Source: Cunninghamia lanceolata
Lineage: Eukaryota > Streptophyta > Pinopsida > Cupressales > Cupressaceae
NCBI GenBank assembly: GCA_027924645.1
Contig: BSBN01000355.1
Span: 1,437,001-1,501,000, forward strand
Direction: 5' to 3'
Length of the DNA: 64,000 nt
Shown here: positions 1-10,533 of the stretch, piece by piece
Position numbering within the stretch: position 1 is the stretch's first letter
Layout of the letters: each line of letters opens with the position of its first letter
Notes under the pieces: generated by a model
What the model saw: the letters and a program-made list of their open reading frames with translations, nothing else
What the model was told of the DNA's origin: nothing
Database searches by the model: none
Program-made: the position numbers and the translations under genes

Positions 1-1157
1 ATGCATGCTTTTTAACTCATCCATGCTCTTATCTTGTAGATATCTAGTTGACCTTTAGTAGAAGGTATACTAGTAATGCCAATTAGACAGGAATTGAGTA
101 ACACTTACTAAGTATCTTGTTTTAACTTTAATCTAAAAAGATAATAAAAGAATGTTGTCTCCAAGTTGAGAAAGAGGTGTGAACAATCGACTCATTTATT
201 ATGAAATTGTGGCCAAAGTAATGAAAAATCATTATGTGCATTGTCAGTTCACCATTTCCTTGTTTGCATGAGCAATCAAATTGGTTGTACATAGCAAGAC
301 CAGTAGACTAAAAGCTGTATAACCGATTGTTTTTGCTAAGACATAACACTAGTTCTCAGATGGCATGGTGAATTAGGTTGATTCTCACTATCTATACCCT
401 CATGAAGGGTAGGGCCACTTCTAGTAGGAAGGTGAGCAGGGGACCATCAGTCTATGGTTGGAGGAAAAGCACCCAACTGATGCTCTCCCTCCTGCAGTTG
501 AATTGCTGAAGACTTGTGATACAAAAGACATTACTTCATTTATTCATGTAATTGTATAAAGTTGTAAGTCGCAAGTAATGTGACCTTTAGATATTGTACT
601 AAACAATTATTATGTAATCATAAATGTACTTGCTTTACTTCTTATGATCAAACAAAAAAATATCTAAGAGGGTTATCGGCCTTATATAGAGCTATCAACC
701 TTTTATAGGTGACATGTGTAAATATACATATCCATTATAGGCCTTTTACAGGATCTTGCAATGAATAAATATATAAATATATTGGTCTCATGCAATGAAT
801 ACGTATATAAATTTATATCGACCTTCCCAAGACACAAGAATGAGTTTATTCTCATCAGCCTTCACAAGGCACAAGAATGAATGCAAGATTGACAACATGC
901 TACAGGCACAAGAGTAAATTCATGTATAGTGGCCTTCTGTAGACATTAAGACTGTTTACAAACCTATCAACCTTATACAAAAGCTTGAGTCATACAAGGC
1001 TCTTGGCATTTTATCGCTATTCAAATGTAATATTTCTTATCATAACAAATAATGTAAGAAAAGGTACTAGGCTAGATTGACCATATACAAGCACTAGAAA
1101 GAATGCATTGAATACACAACATATTTCAATTTGGTGATGGTGTCATTTCTCATACAA

Positions 1158-1192
<35 letters not shown>

Positions 1193-2490
1193 CACACACA
1201 CACACACACTTCAACAATGTTTTGAACACAAAACTAATGCAAACAGTTCGATGCCTAAAGAAATGCTTCTCACTATACAAGAATACATATTGAGCTAGGC
1301 GGCCTTCTATTACAGCTACTACATTATAAATCATAACTAAACCAACTAGTTTATGAATATTTTGATGCCACAGTAAGGACAAGGATTTACAGTTTGAAAT
1401 TAACCAAATACTCATACCTCCATCATCAAAGTCTTTTATCTCAGGAGTAATTGAAATGCTAAGTCTACAATCTCACAAGGATATCCTCCTTCACTGCTAG
1501 CTCCTCTCTAACTACTAAAGTTGAAAAATATAAATGAAATGAACCAGTTTGTGGTCCCTTGAGCAAGAATGAGTGTGTGTGTACATGCTAGATAGAGTGG
1601 CTTACTTTAGCATGTAAACTTATCTCCTTCCAACCGCTCGTGGCCTCTCTTCTTGCTTGCATTAAATTGGGCAATATGGAGTTGCTGCTCCTCCTCCACT
1701 CCTAGATTCTAGGATGTCTTGATGGAGGTAAAACCACTTTAAAACTTGTTAAAATTTATCCTTTAAAGACTCTTTAAAAATTTTATCCTTTGTTATTGAC
1801 CAGGACATGGTAATCAATCTATGTCTATGTTTTAAAACAATAGTTCACATAATCATATATGTCGATAATACATTTTAAATGTTTAAATATATATTCGATG
1901 GGCAAAGTATCAATGATGGTGTCCCATAAAATTGACTTACACAACTTAGATTTTACGACTAGGAATAGACTTGACAGGTCGACTACTCAAGTCGACTATG
2001 TAAATAGAGGCGAAAACAACCTCATTGAATTCTGACATGGAAGATAAATTCATCAACACAATGGGTGACAACCTCATGAAAGATGAAGATGATCACAACA
2101 TTTAAAACATCATTAATGTGAATGGGTAACATAAATAATAAAAAAACACCACATTCAACATAACCTCTAAGTGATTGTGTGAGTTCCCTAATGGCATGTC
2201 GATCGCTTATCTCTCGTGATCTATTTCCCTCTCCATAGTGATGCTCTCCCTCCTCGTCTGGGAGGGGGGACATTGTCTCTGCATTCACCTCATTCACACG
2301 ATAAGTAGTTAGTCCATTTCATAAATGAATTAAATTCTATAATATTTCAGATAACATTTCATTGTATATTCAAAAATATATAATAAACTCATTTTCTAGG
2401 CTAGCATAACTTCACATCAACATATTTATTTCTCTTTCTAACTAGTAGTTTTTGAAATAAAATTATTAAATAAGTTTTCTTAAAAACAAG
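1..2490. other. gene-free AT-rich flank
   Basis: I see no convincing gene here. The stretch is AT-rich with many stops in all frames. Part of it (about 650-1010) has a loosely repetitive texture, with recurring words such as 'cacaagaatga' and 'gcaatgaata'. The last part, up to 2498, is probably the decayed 3' LTR of the gypsy remnant on the right, but I cannot place the outer LTR border. Confidence 0.5.
1160..1209. repeat. compound (TA)n-(CA)n microsatellite
   Basis: A run of about 14 TA units (1160-1188) passes directly into about 10 CA units (1189-1209). The short open frame across it, which reads as alternating Ile/Tyr and Val/Cys, is an artefact of the repeat. Confidence 0.9.
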
Positions 2491-2498
2491 GTGTAACA

Positions 2499-2512
2499 TA
2501 TCTCCCCCCTTA
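2499..2512 (-). other. polypurine tract of gypsy element
   Basis: On the minus strand the sequence reads TAAGGGGGGAGATA and is followed at once by TGTTACACC. This is a typical plant chromovirus polypurine tract abutting the first bases of a 3' LTR. It marks the 3' end of the gypsy internal region and an LTR border at 2498. Confidence 0.7.
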
Positions 2513-3420
2513 AATATCATCGTCCCCGATGATTGAGTTCTTGTCAAAACAAAATTTTAACAGATAAGTTCTTTCAAATATGAAGTTTACATAAACAAGT
2601 ATGGAAATTTTTTACAAGAATCATTATAATCTTCCCATATGGCATTATCTTCAGAGTATTGGTCCCACTAGACCTTGCACTATGTAACCTCTCTGCTACG
2701 CAAGCAGAGCTTGCAAACTTCAAGCACTTTGAGAGGCTCGATTATGACCACCCCTAGATCTTGTACCTGAAGAGCATTCCAATCAAGTATGTGATTAAAA
2801 TCAAATACATATTTCTTTAAATAAGATACATGAAAAAACATCATGCATTCAAGCAAGAGCTAGAGGTAGAGCTATTATGTAGGAAATTGAATTGATTACT
2901 TCCAAGACTTCAAAAGGTCCCACAAATCTAGGTGCTAGTTTGGAAGACTTTCCAAAATTAATGGGGATTTTATGTGGTCTAACTCTTAAGAGAACCTTAT
3001 ATCCTAAAAGTAGTCACGAAGTGTTCTTGGAATGAACATAACTCTTTTGTCTATCATTCGCTTCTGCTAATCTTTTCCTGATTAGTCTAATTTTCTCTTC
3101 CATTTCGAACATCAATTCTGGTCCAAGGAAAATCCTATCTACTAGCTTATCCCAGCTTATAGGAGTTTAGAACTTTCTACCATATAATGCTTCGAAAGGA
3201 GCCATTTTATTGCTAAATGATATGAATTATTATAAGAAAATTCAACTAATGGAAGGTACTCCCATTTATATTACTAATCCATGTAGTACAACCTCAACAA
3301 ATCTTCTAGTACTTGATTTACTCTCTTCATCTGACCATCTGTTTCTGGGTGATAGGATGAGCTTATGTTTAACTGAGTCCCAAGTGCTGAGAACGAGTTT
3401 TTCCAAAACCTTGATGTCAT

Positions 3421-4110
3421 CTATGCATCTCTGTCTGAGATAATCTTTTTGGGTACTCCATGCAATTTGAAGACATCTTGCATGAATTTCTTGGCAATTA
3501 TAGGTGCTCCATTTGTAAGGTTTCCAGGAATAAAATGAGTTACCTTAGTTAGTTTATCTACCACAACAAGGATTGCATCGTGTCTATATAGTGACATAGG
3601 CAAACCTTGAACACAATCCATGCTGATCACTTGCCACTTCCATTCAGGAATGTCATGTGGATACAAAAGTCCTACTGGATGTTGATGTTCAACTTTAACT
3701 CGTTGACATTCAAGACATCCTGCCACAAATCTTGTAGCATCATTATTCATTCCTTAAATCCGTAAATATAGTGGATTTACATCTGCCAAGAGTTTTGTCA
3801 CTCCTAGATGGCCTGAGTAAGGTGTAGAATGTGCTTCTTTCCACACAATGTTTCTTAAATATTTTTGATTTGGAACATAATTCTATTTTATAGATCAGAA
3901 GTCCATCAGACTCAAAATAGAACCCTTTGTATATTGTGTCCTGAGGATTGTCAGATAGAGCTTTTAGAACTTGCTCATAATAGTTGTCTCCTACAGAATT
4001 TTTCAACACTTGATCTCAGAAATCAGAGTGAATCGACACCATTGCAACAATATGCCTTTTACGGCTTAAGGCATCTACAACTCGATTTTCCTTGCCTTTT
4101 ATATAACTAA
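3421..4110 (-). pseudogene. Ty3/gypsy integrase (zinc finger and core start)
   Basis: This is a broken integrase, the enzyme that inserts element cDNA into chromosomes. Two overlapping frames are needed, with a frameshift near 3745. The first (4009-3743) carries the linker and the start of the HHCC finger region. The second (3750-3421) continues with CLECQRVKVEHQHPVG, then the core motif MDCVQGLP (first catalytic Asp) and VVVDKLTKVTHFIP, and ends at ISDRDA (second catalytic Asp). The third catalytic residue and the C-terminal part lie in the decayed sequence down to about 2640. The family identity is clear; the copy is not functional. Confidence 0.8.
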
Positions 4111-4144
4111 TATCAAAATCATAGTCAGATATAAGTTCCAACCA

Positions 4145-4273
4145 TCTTTTCAGCCCCTTTTGGAAACTTTGAAAGTTCTAAACCATTCTTCAAGATAAAG
4201 GGTATTCCAAAAGACCAAAATTGGGAAGAATAGAAACCTTTTGTAGTTGAAGGTTGAGACACCTTTCCTAACA
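4145..4273 (-). repeat. truncated 3' LTR of copia-1
   Basis: This 129-bp piece matches the outer end of the right LTR (about 16805-16922). On the minus strand the LTR begins TGTTAGGAAAGG and is preceded by the purine-rich tract GTGGGAGAA (4274-4287), the element's polypurine tract. The rest of the LTR is absent because gypsy sequence starts at 4144. Confidence 0.75.
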
Positions 4274-4433
4274 TTCTCCCACTTTTTGAACACCTTACAA
4301 GAGAAAAGGGAGTATCAACACCATGATTTAATTGCTAGGGGCCGAGAGGCCCATAGACTCCGAACACCATCTGAACACTCACAAGTTTAGTGAATGAATC
4401 TGCAACATTCATCAGAGTCTCTACCTCAACTAG

Positions 4434-5417
4434 CTACACCTTGCCATCCTCAACCATATCTCTAATAAAATTATATTGTACATCAATGTGCTTGGTCTTG
4501 ACATAAAATTTTGAGTTCTTAGCTAGGTAGATCGTACTTTGACTATAACAATAAATTGTCACTACACCTTCATTTATCTTGATATCTAAAAACAATCTAT
4601 TAAGCCAAATGGCTTCTTTACAAGCATGAGTAGCTTCCACATACTCAGCTTAAGTAGTGGACAAAGCAACCACATCACATCGCTTACTCATCCAACTAAT
4701 TGCACCACCAAATAAAGTAAATACATAAGCACTGGCAGATCGTCTGCTATCAAGATCACCTACCCAGTTTCAATCCACATAACCATGAATATCAAGGGAA
4801 TGCATGTATCCTATCAAATTACCATGATAACATAATGAATACTCTAAGGTACCCTGCAAATAGCTAAAGACTCTTTTAATTGCATCCCAATGAACTCTAC
4901 CAGGATTAGACATATATCTAGAAAGAACTCTCACTGCTTGGGCAATGTATGGTCTAGTACAGACCATAGCATACATCAAAATTTTGACTACACTTTGGTA
5001 AGACACTCTAGTCATGTCTTTCATCTTTGATGGGGATGTTGGACATTGTGAAGTAGATAACTTCATTCTAACTATAAAAGGAACACATAATGGTCTACAA
5101 TCCTACATGTTAAACATTTGTAAAACTGAATTGACATACTTACTCTAGCCAAGCCATAGTTTTCTATTTACTCTATCTCTTCTTATTTCCATCCCAAGAA
5201 TGTGTTTAGTTGCACCAAGATCTTTCATTTTAAATTTAGCTACAAGTTGAGACTTTAGTTCTAAAATCATTCTTTTACCTTTACCAATAAATAACATATC
5301 ATCAACATATAATGCAATAAACAAGAAACGATCACCATCAGATTTATTATAGACACAGTGATCAAATTTAGAACACTCAAATCACAAACTCAACACATAT
5401 GTATCAAATTTATGGTA
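4434..5417 (-). pseudogene. copia-1 RT C-terminal half and RNase H
   Basis: This is the second part of the reverse transcriptase/RNase H region, broken by several stops. From 5417 downward it holds the RT palm and thumb remnants. From 5066 to 4770 comes the connection region, with ARPYIAQAV-like text (here TRPYIAQAVRVLSRYMSNPG) and RVFSYLQGTLEYSLCY, which are diagnostic of copia. RNase H follows (4640-4434), including EATHACKEAIWLNRL and KTKHIDVQYNFIRD. The N-terminal RT half lies at 12877-13210, beyond the nested insertion. The break falls just after the conserved GLKQSPRMW motif. Confidence 0.85.
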
Positions 5418-5422
5418 CCACA
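5418..5422. other. target-site duplication CCACA (left copy)
   Basis: The 5 bp CCACA directly precede the TG of the left LTR at 5423 and recur directly after the CA of the right LTR at 12872-12876. A 5-bp duplication is the Ty1/copia norm. Removing the insertion and one copy leaves the copia-1 RT motif contiguous and in frame. Confidence 0.95.
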
Positions 5423-6514
5423 TGTTGATAACTGAGAGGGGGGGTGAATCAGTTATCCTAATTATTTCCCTTATTGAACTTTCCTCTTAATTGAAGCAGC
5501 ATAAAATCAAACACAAAACATTAATCATGAAGTAAGAAACACATGACACAGTATTTTTGACGTGGAAACCCTGTTAAGGGAGAAAACCACGGGGTGATTA
5601 ACCCAAGAATTATTCTCTGTTAGAAGAATAGGAAATTACAAAAATGGCACTTGCCAATTAGGGCTCACTGCCCGAGCACACTGCTCACAAGAGGCCCACT
5701 GCCTACAAGAAGACACACTGTCTACAAAGTGATGATAATCACAGTCTTGAACTGATTGGAAGCATCTGCATATGCTGGAGTTCAGTTCCGGTTAGGCTCA
5801 GTATACTGATCTGCTGCACTTCATCTTTCCTCTGTTCTTTGTTCTGCTATCTTTCACATACCGGATCCTTTTTGCTACCTCTGCTCTTTCTCTGGACTTA
5901 TTCGCATATCTCTCCACACCCACACACCCTTCACAACTAAATCCATCCTCTATATATATCCGCACAAGTAGTTTCATCACCTTTCTAGTCGGCATCCGGA
6001 ACAGTCTTAGTTTCTTACAAACTCTCATTCTGTCGGCTGAATCCTTCCTCACCAAGCAATGCGGATCAAGCATATACTTGTAGATATCATTAATCATGTC
6101 GGCCAAACATGATTCATGCCTTCACAACCTCTGTCATCAACAGTAACCCATCCGGAAAGTAGTCTGATACTCTGCCAGTCAGTTCTTCCTCTATTTTCAC
6201 TGTCTCTCAGGAATCCGGTACTCAACCATTCATATCTTTTTCCTTGTCCATCACCGGAGGCTAAATCCTTGGAATATACCACTCAAGGTAGTCCTCTTGA
6301 CTTCCCCAAATCCGCACTGCACCAAGACACTTCCTCTGAGAGGTCCGGACCAATCTGTCGGACCTTGCCACATGCTCTGTTCTTCTTCACCGGACCACAA
6401 CATTCTTTATTCTGACTTCCGGTAGAGACATATCCTGTCTTGCGGATATGTGAGATGACCTTTGTTGCCATCAATGACAACAACCATGAATCCATATAGT
6501 GTCTCTTGCCAACA
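5423..6514 (-). repeat. 3' LTR of the pol-less element
   Basis: It starts TGTTGATAACTGAG and ends TCTTGCCAACA (plus strand). It is almost identical to 11778-12871; differences noticed are C/T near 5672, G/A near 5863, A/G near 6190 and two fewer Gs in the G-run at 5437. Short open frames inside (for example 5798-6106 and 6116-6415) recur in both LTRs and show no protein signal, so I treat them as chance frames. Confidence 0.95.
5427..5457 (-). promoter_or_regulatory. U5-terminal hairpin of pol-less element
   Basis: GATAACTGA (5427-5435) pairs perfectly with TCAGTTATC (5449-5457) across a G-rich loop on the plus strand, which is C-rich in the element's RNA sense. The hairpin lies at the very 3' end of U5, next to the LTR terminus; in the 5' LTR the same structure (11782-11814) directly precedes the primer site. 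Related hairpins with different stem sequences occur in three other LTR families here. Confidence 0.7.
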
Positions 6515-6746
6515 ATCTCCCCCTTTGGCATTGATGGCAACACTTAGTGAAAAATGACTAAGTGTTTACACTATGCTCCCCCTTTGTTGATGCTCTGTCT
6601 TTATATACAATTTCCGGAACTCCCCCTTAGTTGGATCCCTCATTTTTCACTGCTCCTCACTCCCCCTTTGACATCAATGGCAAAGGGTAGGGTCCGCATA
6701 TCAAAATTTTCAAAAATTTCTTATACTTAGCCGCATATTTACATAC
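6515..6746 (-). other. 3' non-coding segment with serial polypurine tracts
   Basis: Next to the 3' LTR the minus strand reads AAAGGGGGAGAT, the expected polypurine tract. Further purine tracts of the same type occur at about 6574-6584, 6620-6629 and 6660-6670, one within the phrase for CAATGTCAAAGGGGGAG. Multiple polypurine tracts are a recognised hallmark of plant Sireviruses (Ty1/copia). No gene is present here. Confidence 0.75.
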
Positions 6747-9700
6747 TCACATATATTGAAGAATGTCTGCAAAGGATGTCTGTAATTGAATCATTTCGGT
6801 AGCCCAACTTTGCTTCATTCTGTCCAAAATTGAAATGTGACCACTTAACAAAAATGCAAACGCTTCTGCCCGCTTGAGATCTGTCGGATCTTTTGTTTGG
6901 GCGGTGGTCCTAGCATCACTGATGGCCTCATGCATGGTTTCCAACTTAGGGATTATAATCCTTCTAAGTTCTCCCATCCGGTTGGTGATGTTCTTCCTTT
7001 CCTTCTCAAGATTCTTTATTTCGTTCAAGACTGCAATAGTCTGACATTCTTGATTTATTATAGAGGAAGAGAGAGGATCAAAACTTTGAGATAAGCTTTG
7101 TAGCTTATCCTGTTCCTCTTTTATTTTCTTGTCAAGTGCTGCTGTTGCCTTTGACCAGGATATACAAAATTTATAGATATCACCGCCATCCTTAAGAGCA
7201 TTCTCTAAGCTCCTTATTCCAATGCTTACAATCTTCCTATCCTTAGAGATTAACTCTAATATCTCTGAAAATCTTTTATCCAAAAATTCCTTCCGGACCT
7301 TTTCTTCAGCTGATTTTTCTAAAGAATCAAAATGTGTATCAACACTGCTGACTAAGGTTTTTAGATTACCGGAAGTGGAGGCTGTCGGATCTATCTGGAT
7401 TGATGGCATGATCTTCACAAGTACTCCGGAAGCAGCCTCTATCAACTCACAGTCTTCCATATGAGACTTCAGGAGCTTTTCATTTGCCTTGGCATTTGCA
7501 AATGAAGCTATCTTCATTGTTTGTACCGGAGAGAGAGAGTCAAAATCAAATGGACCTTTGAGAAGCTCCGGTTCATCAATCTCTAGAGTTTCTTTACTCA
7601 AAAATTGTTGAACAGTTTGTGCAGTGTCTCTTGCCGGAGACAGATGTTTCTTTTCTTCTGCAGTCTTAGAACTGTCAACCTCTTTGTCTTTCACCACTGC
7701 TTCCTTCTCCTGTAGTTGCTCTTCTTCTTTGGATCCGGAGACTGTAGGGGAAACTGGAGGAGAGATGCTAACTTGTTCATGGGCCACTTCTTCTTGAGCA
7801 GAGGGTCCCAAGTCCTCACTTGTCTGTTCAGGGCTTACTTCTTCCGGAACAGAAGATTCCAAATCAGCAGCTGTTTCTGCACCTAAGTCCTCTACAACAG
7901 GAAGATTGAACCTTTTGAAGGCCTTCCGGAGGATCTCTTCTGTTTCTTGGGCCACTTTGTCAGTCTCACCAAGCATGAGTTGATTCATCCTGGCTTTGCT
8001 TCTGAACTCATCTTTACAGTCCTTGAAGATAATGTTCATTGTCTTGGGATCAATTTGAGGATATAGCTGAATAGCTATCTGCTCCCGGATCTCAAGATCT
8101 TTAGCATGAGCATTATTTTTCCTCACTTCCATTTCCTTTTCTAGGCTTTTAGGAATAAGAGATATTATTTCAATGAAAGCCTTATTATATATGTTAAGAT
8201 ATTTCACTGTGGCCTCCTGCAGAGTCTTTTGGTCTGCCTCACTGAAGTCATCATAGGATTCAGTCATTGGTTGAAGGATTCCATCCACCGTGACTGACTT
8301 GATTATGCTCTCTAGTGACAGAGTGGGCTTTTCAACAGTTACCTCTGTCATTTCCTCCTTGTCTTGTCCTGTGGAGGGCTTACCGGATCCTTTCTTTTTC
8401 TGTTTCTTTACTTCTCTTACTCCCTCATCTGATTCTGTTTCCTCTTCATCCTTTTGGCTTCCATAAGCCCTTGTGGCTTTTGCCTTTGATCTCTTACCGG
8501 ATGCCTAGACTTCCAGTTTTGAACTTTTGGTTGAAGGAGGTGCAGATCTCTTTGTTGATCTGGTCCGGGTGGGAGCTCCAACCGGAGCACTTTCTTTGCT
8601 TTTCTCTTCTTCCTCGGCCTTCCTTCTCTTTTCCCGGCTGGCATCAAGTGCCTCCTTTGAGATTCCAAGACCTTGAGCAATGTGCTCTACTTCTTTTCTC
8701 ACTTTTCTTTTGATCTCAGGTTCCCTGAGTTCTACATGTAACTTTATACTCAGCTCCTCAAAGGTTCCAAACCTTTCTGCCTTAGGATCTTTGGGCTGAC
8801 TTAGCATGTGTTGAACATGCAGCTCCACTATCTGTTCATCAACTTCATACCCCATGGGCATGATCCAGACAGTCCTTGGCTCCACTGCCTCCATCAGGCA
8901 CTGATCAGTGTCAACCATAAAGCACACTGAGTCCTTGTATTTCTCAATGAGAGATTGAGGAATTCTCTCTCTTGCTTGCATCATGCTCTGAAAGTTTTTG
9001 AAGTAACCCCATAGAGCTGAATTTCTCGCTTTTGCATCCCCAAGTCCATGCAAGTAGTCTCTTATCTGGACTGCAACAAGTTTGTCATTCTGCCATACCC
9101 ATCCACTTGTTCCGGGTAGCTCATTCATGAAATAGAAGAATAGACATACAATAAGAGTACCATATTTAAAGGAATTCTTCTTATCCTTCTTGATTTTCTG
9201 TATGTTTTCCATTAATTGGCTTAGCAGTAGTTCGCAGAGGTCATATTCTGCATTTTTCCTTAGCATTTCAAAAGCAGTGTATACTGCAGTTCTGGATACA
9301 GAATTCTCCCTGCTGGAGTGATAGATCTTGTATCCTATTATCATTGATGCATATTTGATATCCGGATCCGAAATATCTTCAATGGTCATTGCCCTCTTGT
9401 CAAATTTTGATCCGGTGGCCTCAGTTACAATGTTGTTCTTGACAGATTTGAGGATAGGTATTCCTCCGGAAGAGTATAGGCCAGTTACTGCTCTAATTGC
9501 CTCTTTTGTGATCTTGCAGGGTCTATCTAGCCATAAAAAGTTGTCATGCATCCTGCTCAGTACATACCGGACCCATTCATCCTCTTCAAAACAGGGGAAA
9601 TGAATAAATTGCTCAAATTGTTTCTTCTGAATATCCTTATACTCTGGTTTAAGCTCAAAGGCATTGTCAATCAGCTGCTTGTGATAGAGGTCTCTTAATT

Positions 9701-9881
9701 TGAAATCCCCAAATTCCTCAATGTTTGCATGTATGTAAACCCTAATGTCTTCGGTGTGTAAAACTCCGTGAGGAACACTAGAGAAGGCTCCTAGTGGGTC
9801 AACCTCCAATGATTTGTAGGGATGTTTCTTGAATGAGGGGCGAGGTCTATCGGAGATCTTAACTATGTTTGGAATAGCCAT
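6747..9881 (-). CDS. large unknown protein of the pol-less element (1043 codons, one internal amber stop)
   Basis: The frame starts at 9881 in a strong context (AAGAATGGC) and stays open to 6747 except for one TAG at 8505-8507. It therefore appears as 458 aa, then 51 codons, then 534 aa, all in the same frame. A CAG-to-TAG change is the simplest cause. Residues 1 to about 360 look globular, with YVLSRMHDNFLWLD, ITKEAIRAVTGLY and a short hydrophobic run TLIVCLFFYFMNE. Residues about 380-500 are very basic and acidic (EKRRKAEEEEKSKE, KKQKKKGSGK), as in a nuclear-targeted linker. The 534-aa part has a Glu/Pro/Ser-rich stretch followed by helical, Lys/Glu-rich sequence. I see no signal peptide, no clear membrane span and no pol motif. 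The first part is faintly like the 'putative plant transposon protein' families, but I cannot assign a function. An env-like or structural role is possible and unproven. Confidence 0.75.
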
Positions 9882-10533
9882 TCTTCAAAGATTTGCAGTG
9901 AGGTAATGAAAAACGGAGAATACCTTATGCGCCTTCGGTTTGCACGGAGTGGTTGGATTGATTTCTTTATCCAATAGCTTCGGCAGGAGATCCTTGGTGT
10001 GCTTGAAGAACCTTGTTGCAGAGCTCCACTTTTCGCTTCTTCTCGAGTGTAGAATGAGCAAATGACCTTTGAGAAATCCCTTAAATTGCTCTGCGAACCC
10101 TAATACTTGTCTGCAATAAATGCTTCACCTACATCATTCCGGTTTGCCTTGTCTGGATAGCTTGGAGTATCCCGGATTAGTCCTGATCTGTGGATATCAT
10201 CCGGATCTTTCAATCATGAGTAAATCGAGGTGGCATATTACAAGATCATCTCAAACACTCTGTCCAATCCGCAGAACAAGATAGTGCATTTCCGGATCTT
10301 TCCGGACCTTTTTGTAATCCTTTATCATACCGGAGCATTTCCCTGAACAGGTCTTATTTGATCGATCACAGCTTCTTCATAACTCCATGCGGACCTCTGA
10401 AAACTTGACTGAAGTATCTCAAGACTCATATTTACAAACCCTTTGATCCGCATCTTGTGCAACATCCGGCACCACTTGTTTGGCTGGGGGAACAAGATTT
10501 TCTTTGAGTCTCCCCCTGAGCCAGAGCTCACTT
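9882..10533 (-). other. spacer between gag-like gene and large ORF
   Basis: About 650 bp separate the two ORFs. On the minus strand it contains CAGGGGGAGACT (near 10515), another purine tract, a short frame without family resemblance (10531-10325), and a TTAGGGTT-like motif near 10100 upstream of a leader-like stretch leading to the start at 9881. A second promoter or spliced message for the large ORF is conceivable, but nothing here proves it. Confidence 0.4.

Larger units (their letters stand above)
2499..4144 (-). mobile_element. Ty3/gypsy (chromovirus-like) remnant, 3' half of pol
   Basis: The order on the minus strand is RNase H end, linker, integrase, chromodomain-like tail, then polypurine tract, which is the Ty3/gypsy order. 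The RNase H tail (about 4040-4144) reads [20 protein letters not shown], the usual pattern before the linker. The far 3' coding part (about 2640-2750) contains W-Q-Y-S-E-D-A-W-E-D-type residues, as in integrase-associated chromodomains. At 4145 the element is joined abruptly to the truncated LTR of copia-1. The upstream half of the gypsy element (gag, protease, RT) is missing from the window. Confidence 0.8.

Noticed and set aside
1143..1415. 90-codon frame with Cys-Val and Ile-Tyr runs
   Set aside because: It is a translation of the TA/CA microsatellite.
2022..2297. 91-codon minus-strand frame with a hydrophilic N-terminus, possibly gag
   Set aside because: No conserved Gag or other domain can be named; it lies where the gypsy 3' LTR should be and is probably a chance frame.
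5798..6543. Several frames of 62-102 codons in the LTR, repeated at 12155-12900
   Set aside because: They recur only because the LTR is duplicated, overlap on both strands, and the last one reads through the LTR end into different flanks.
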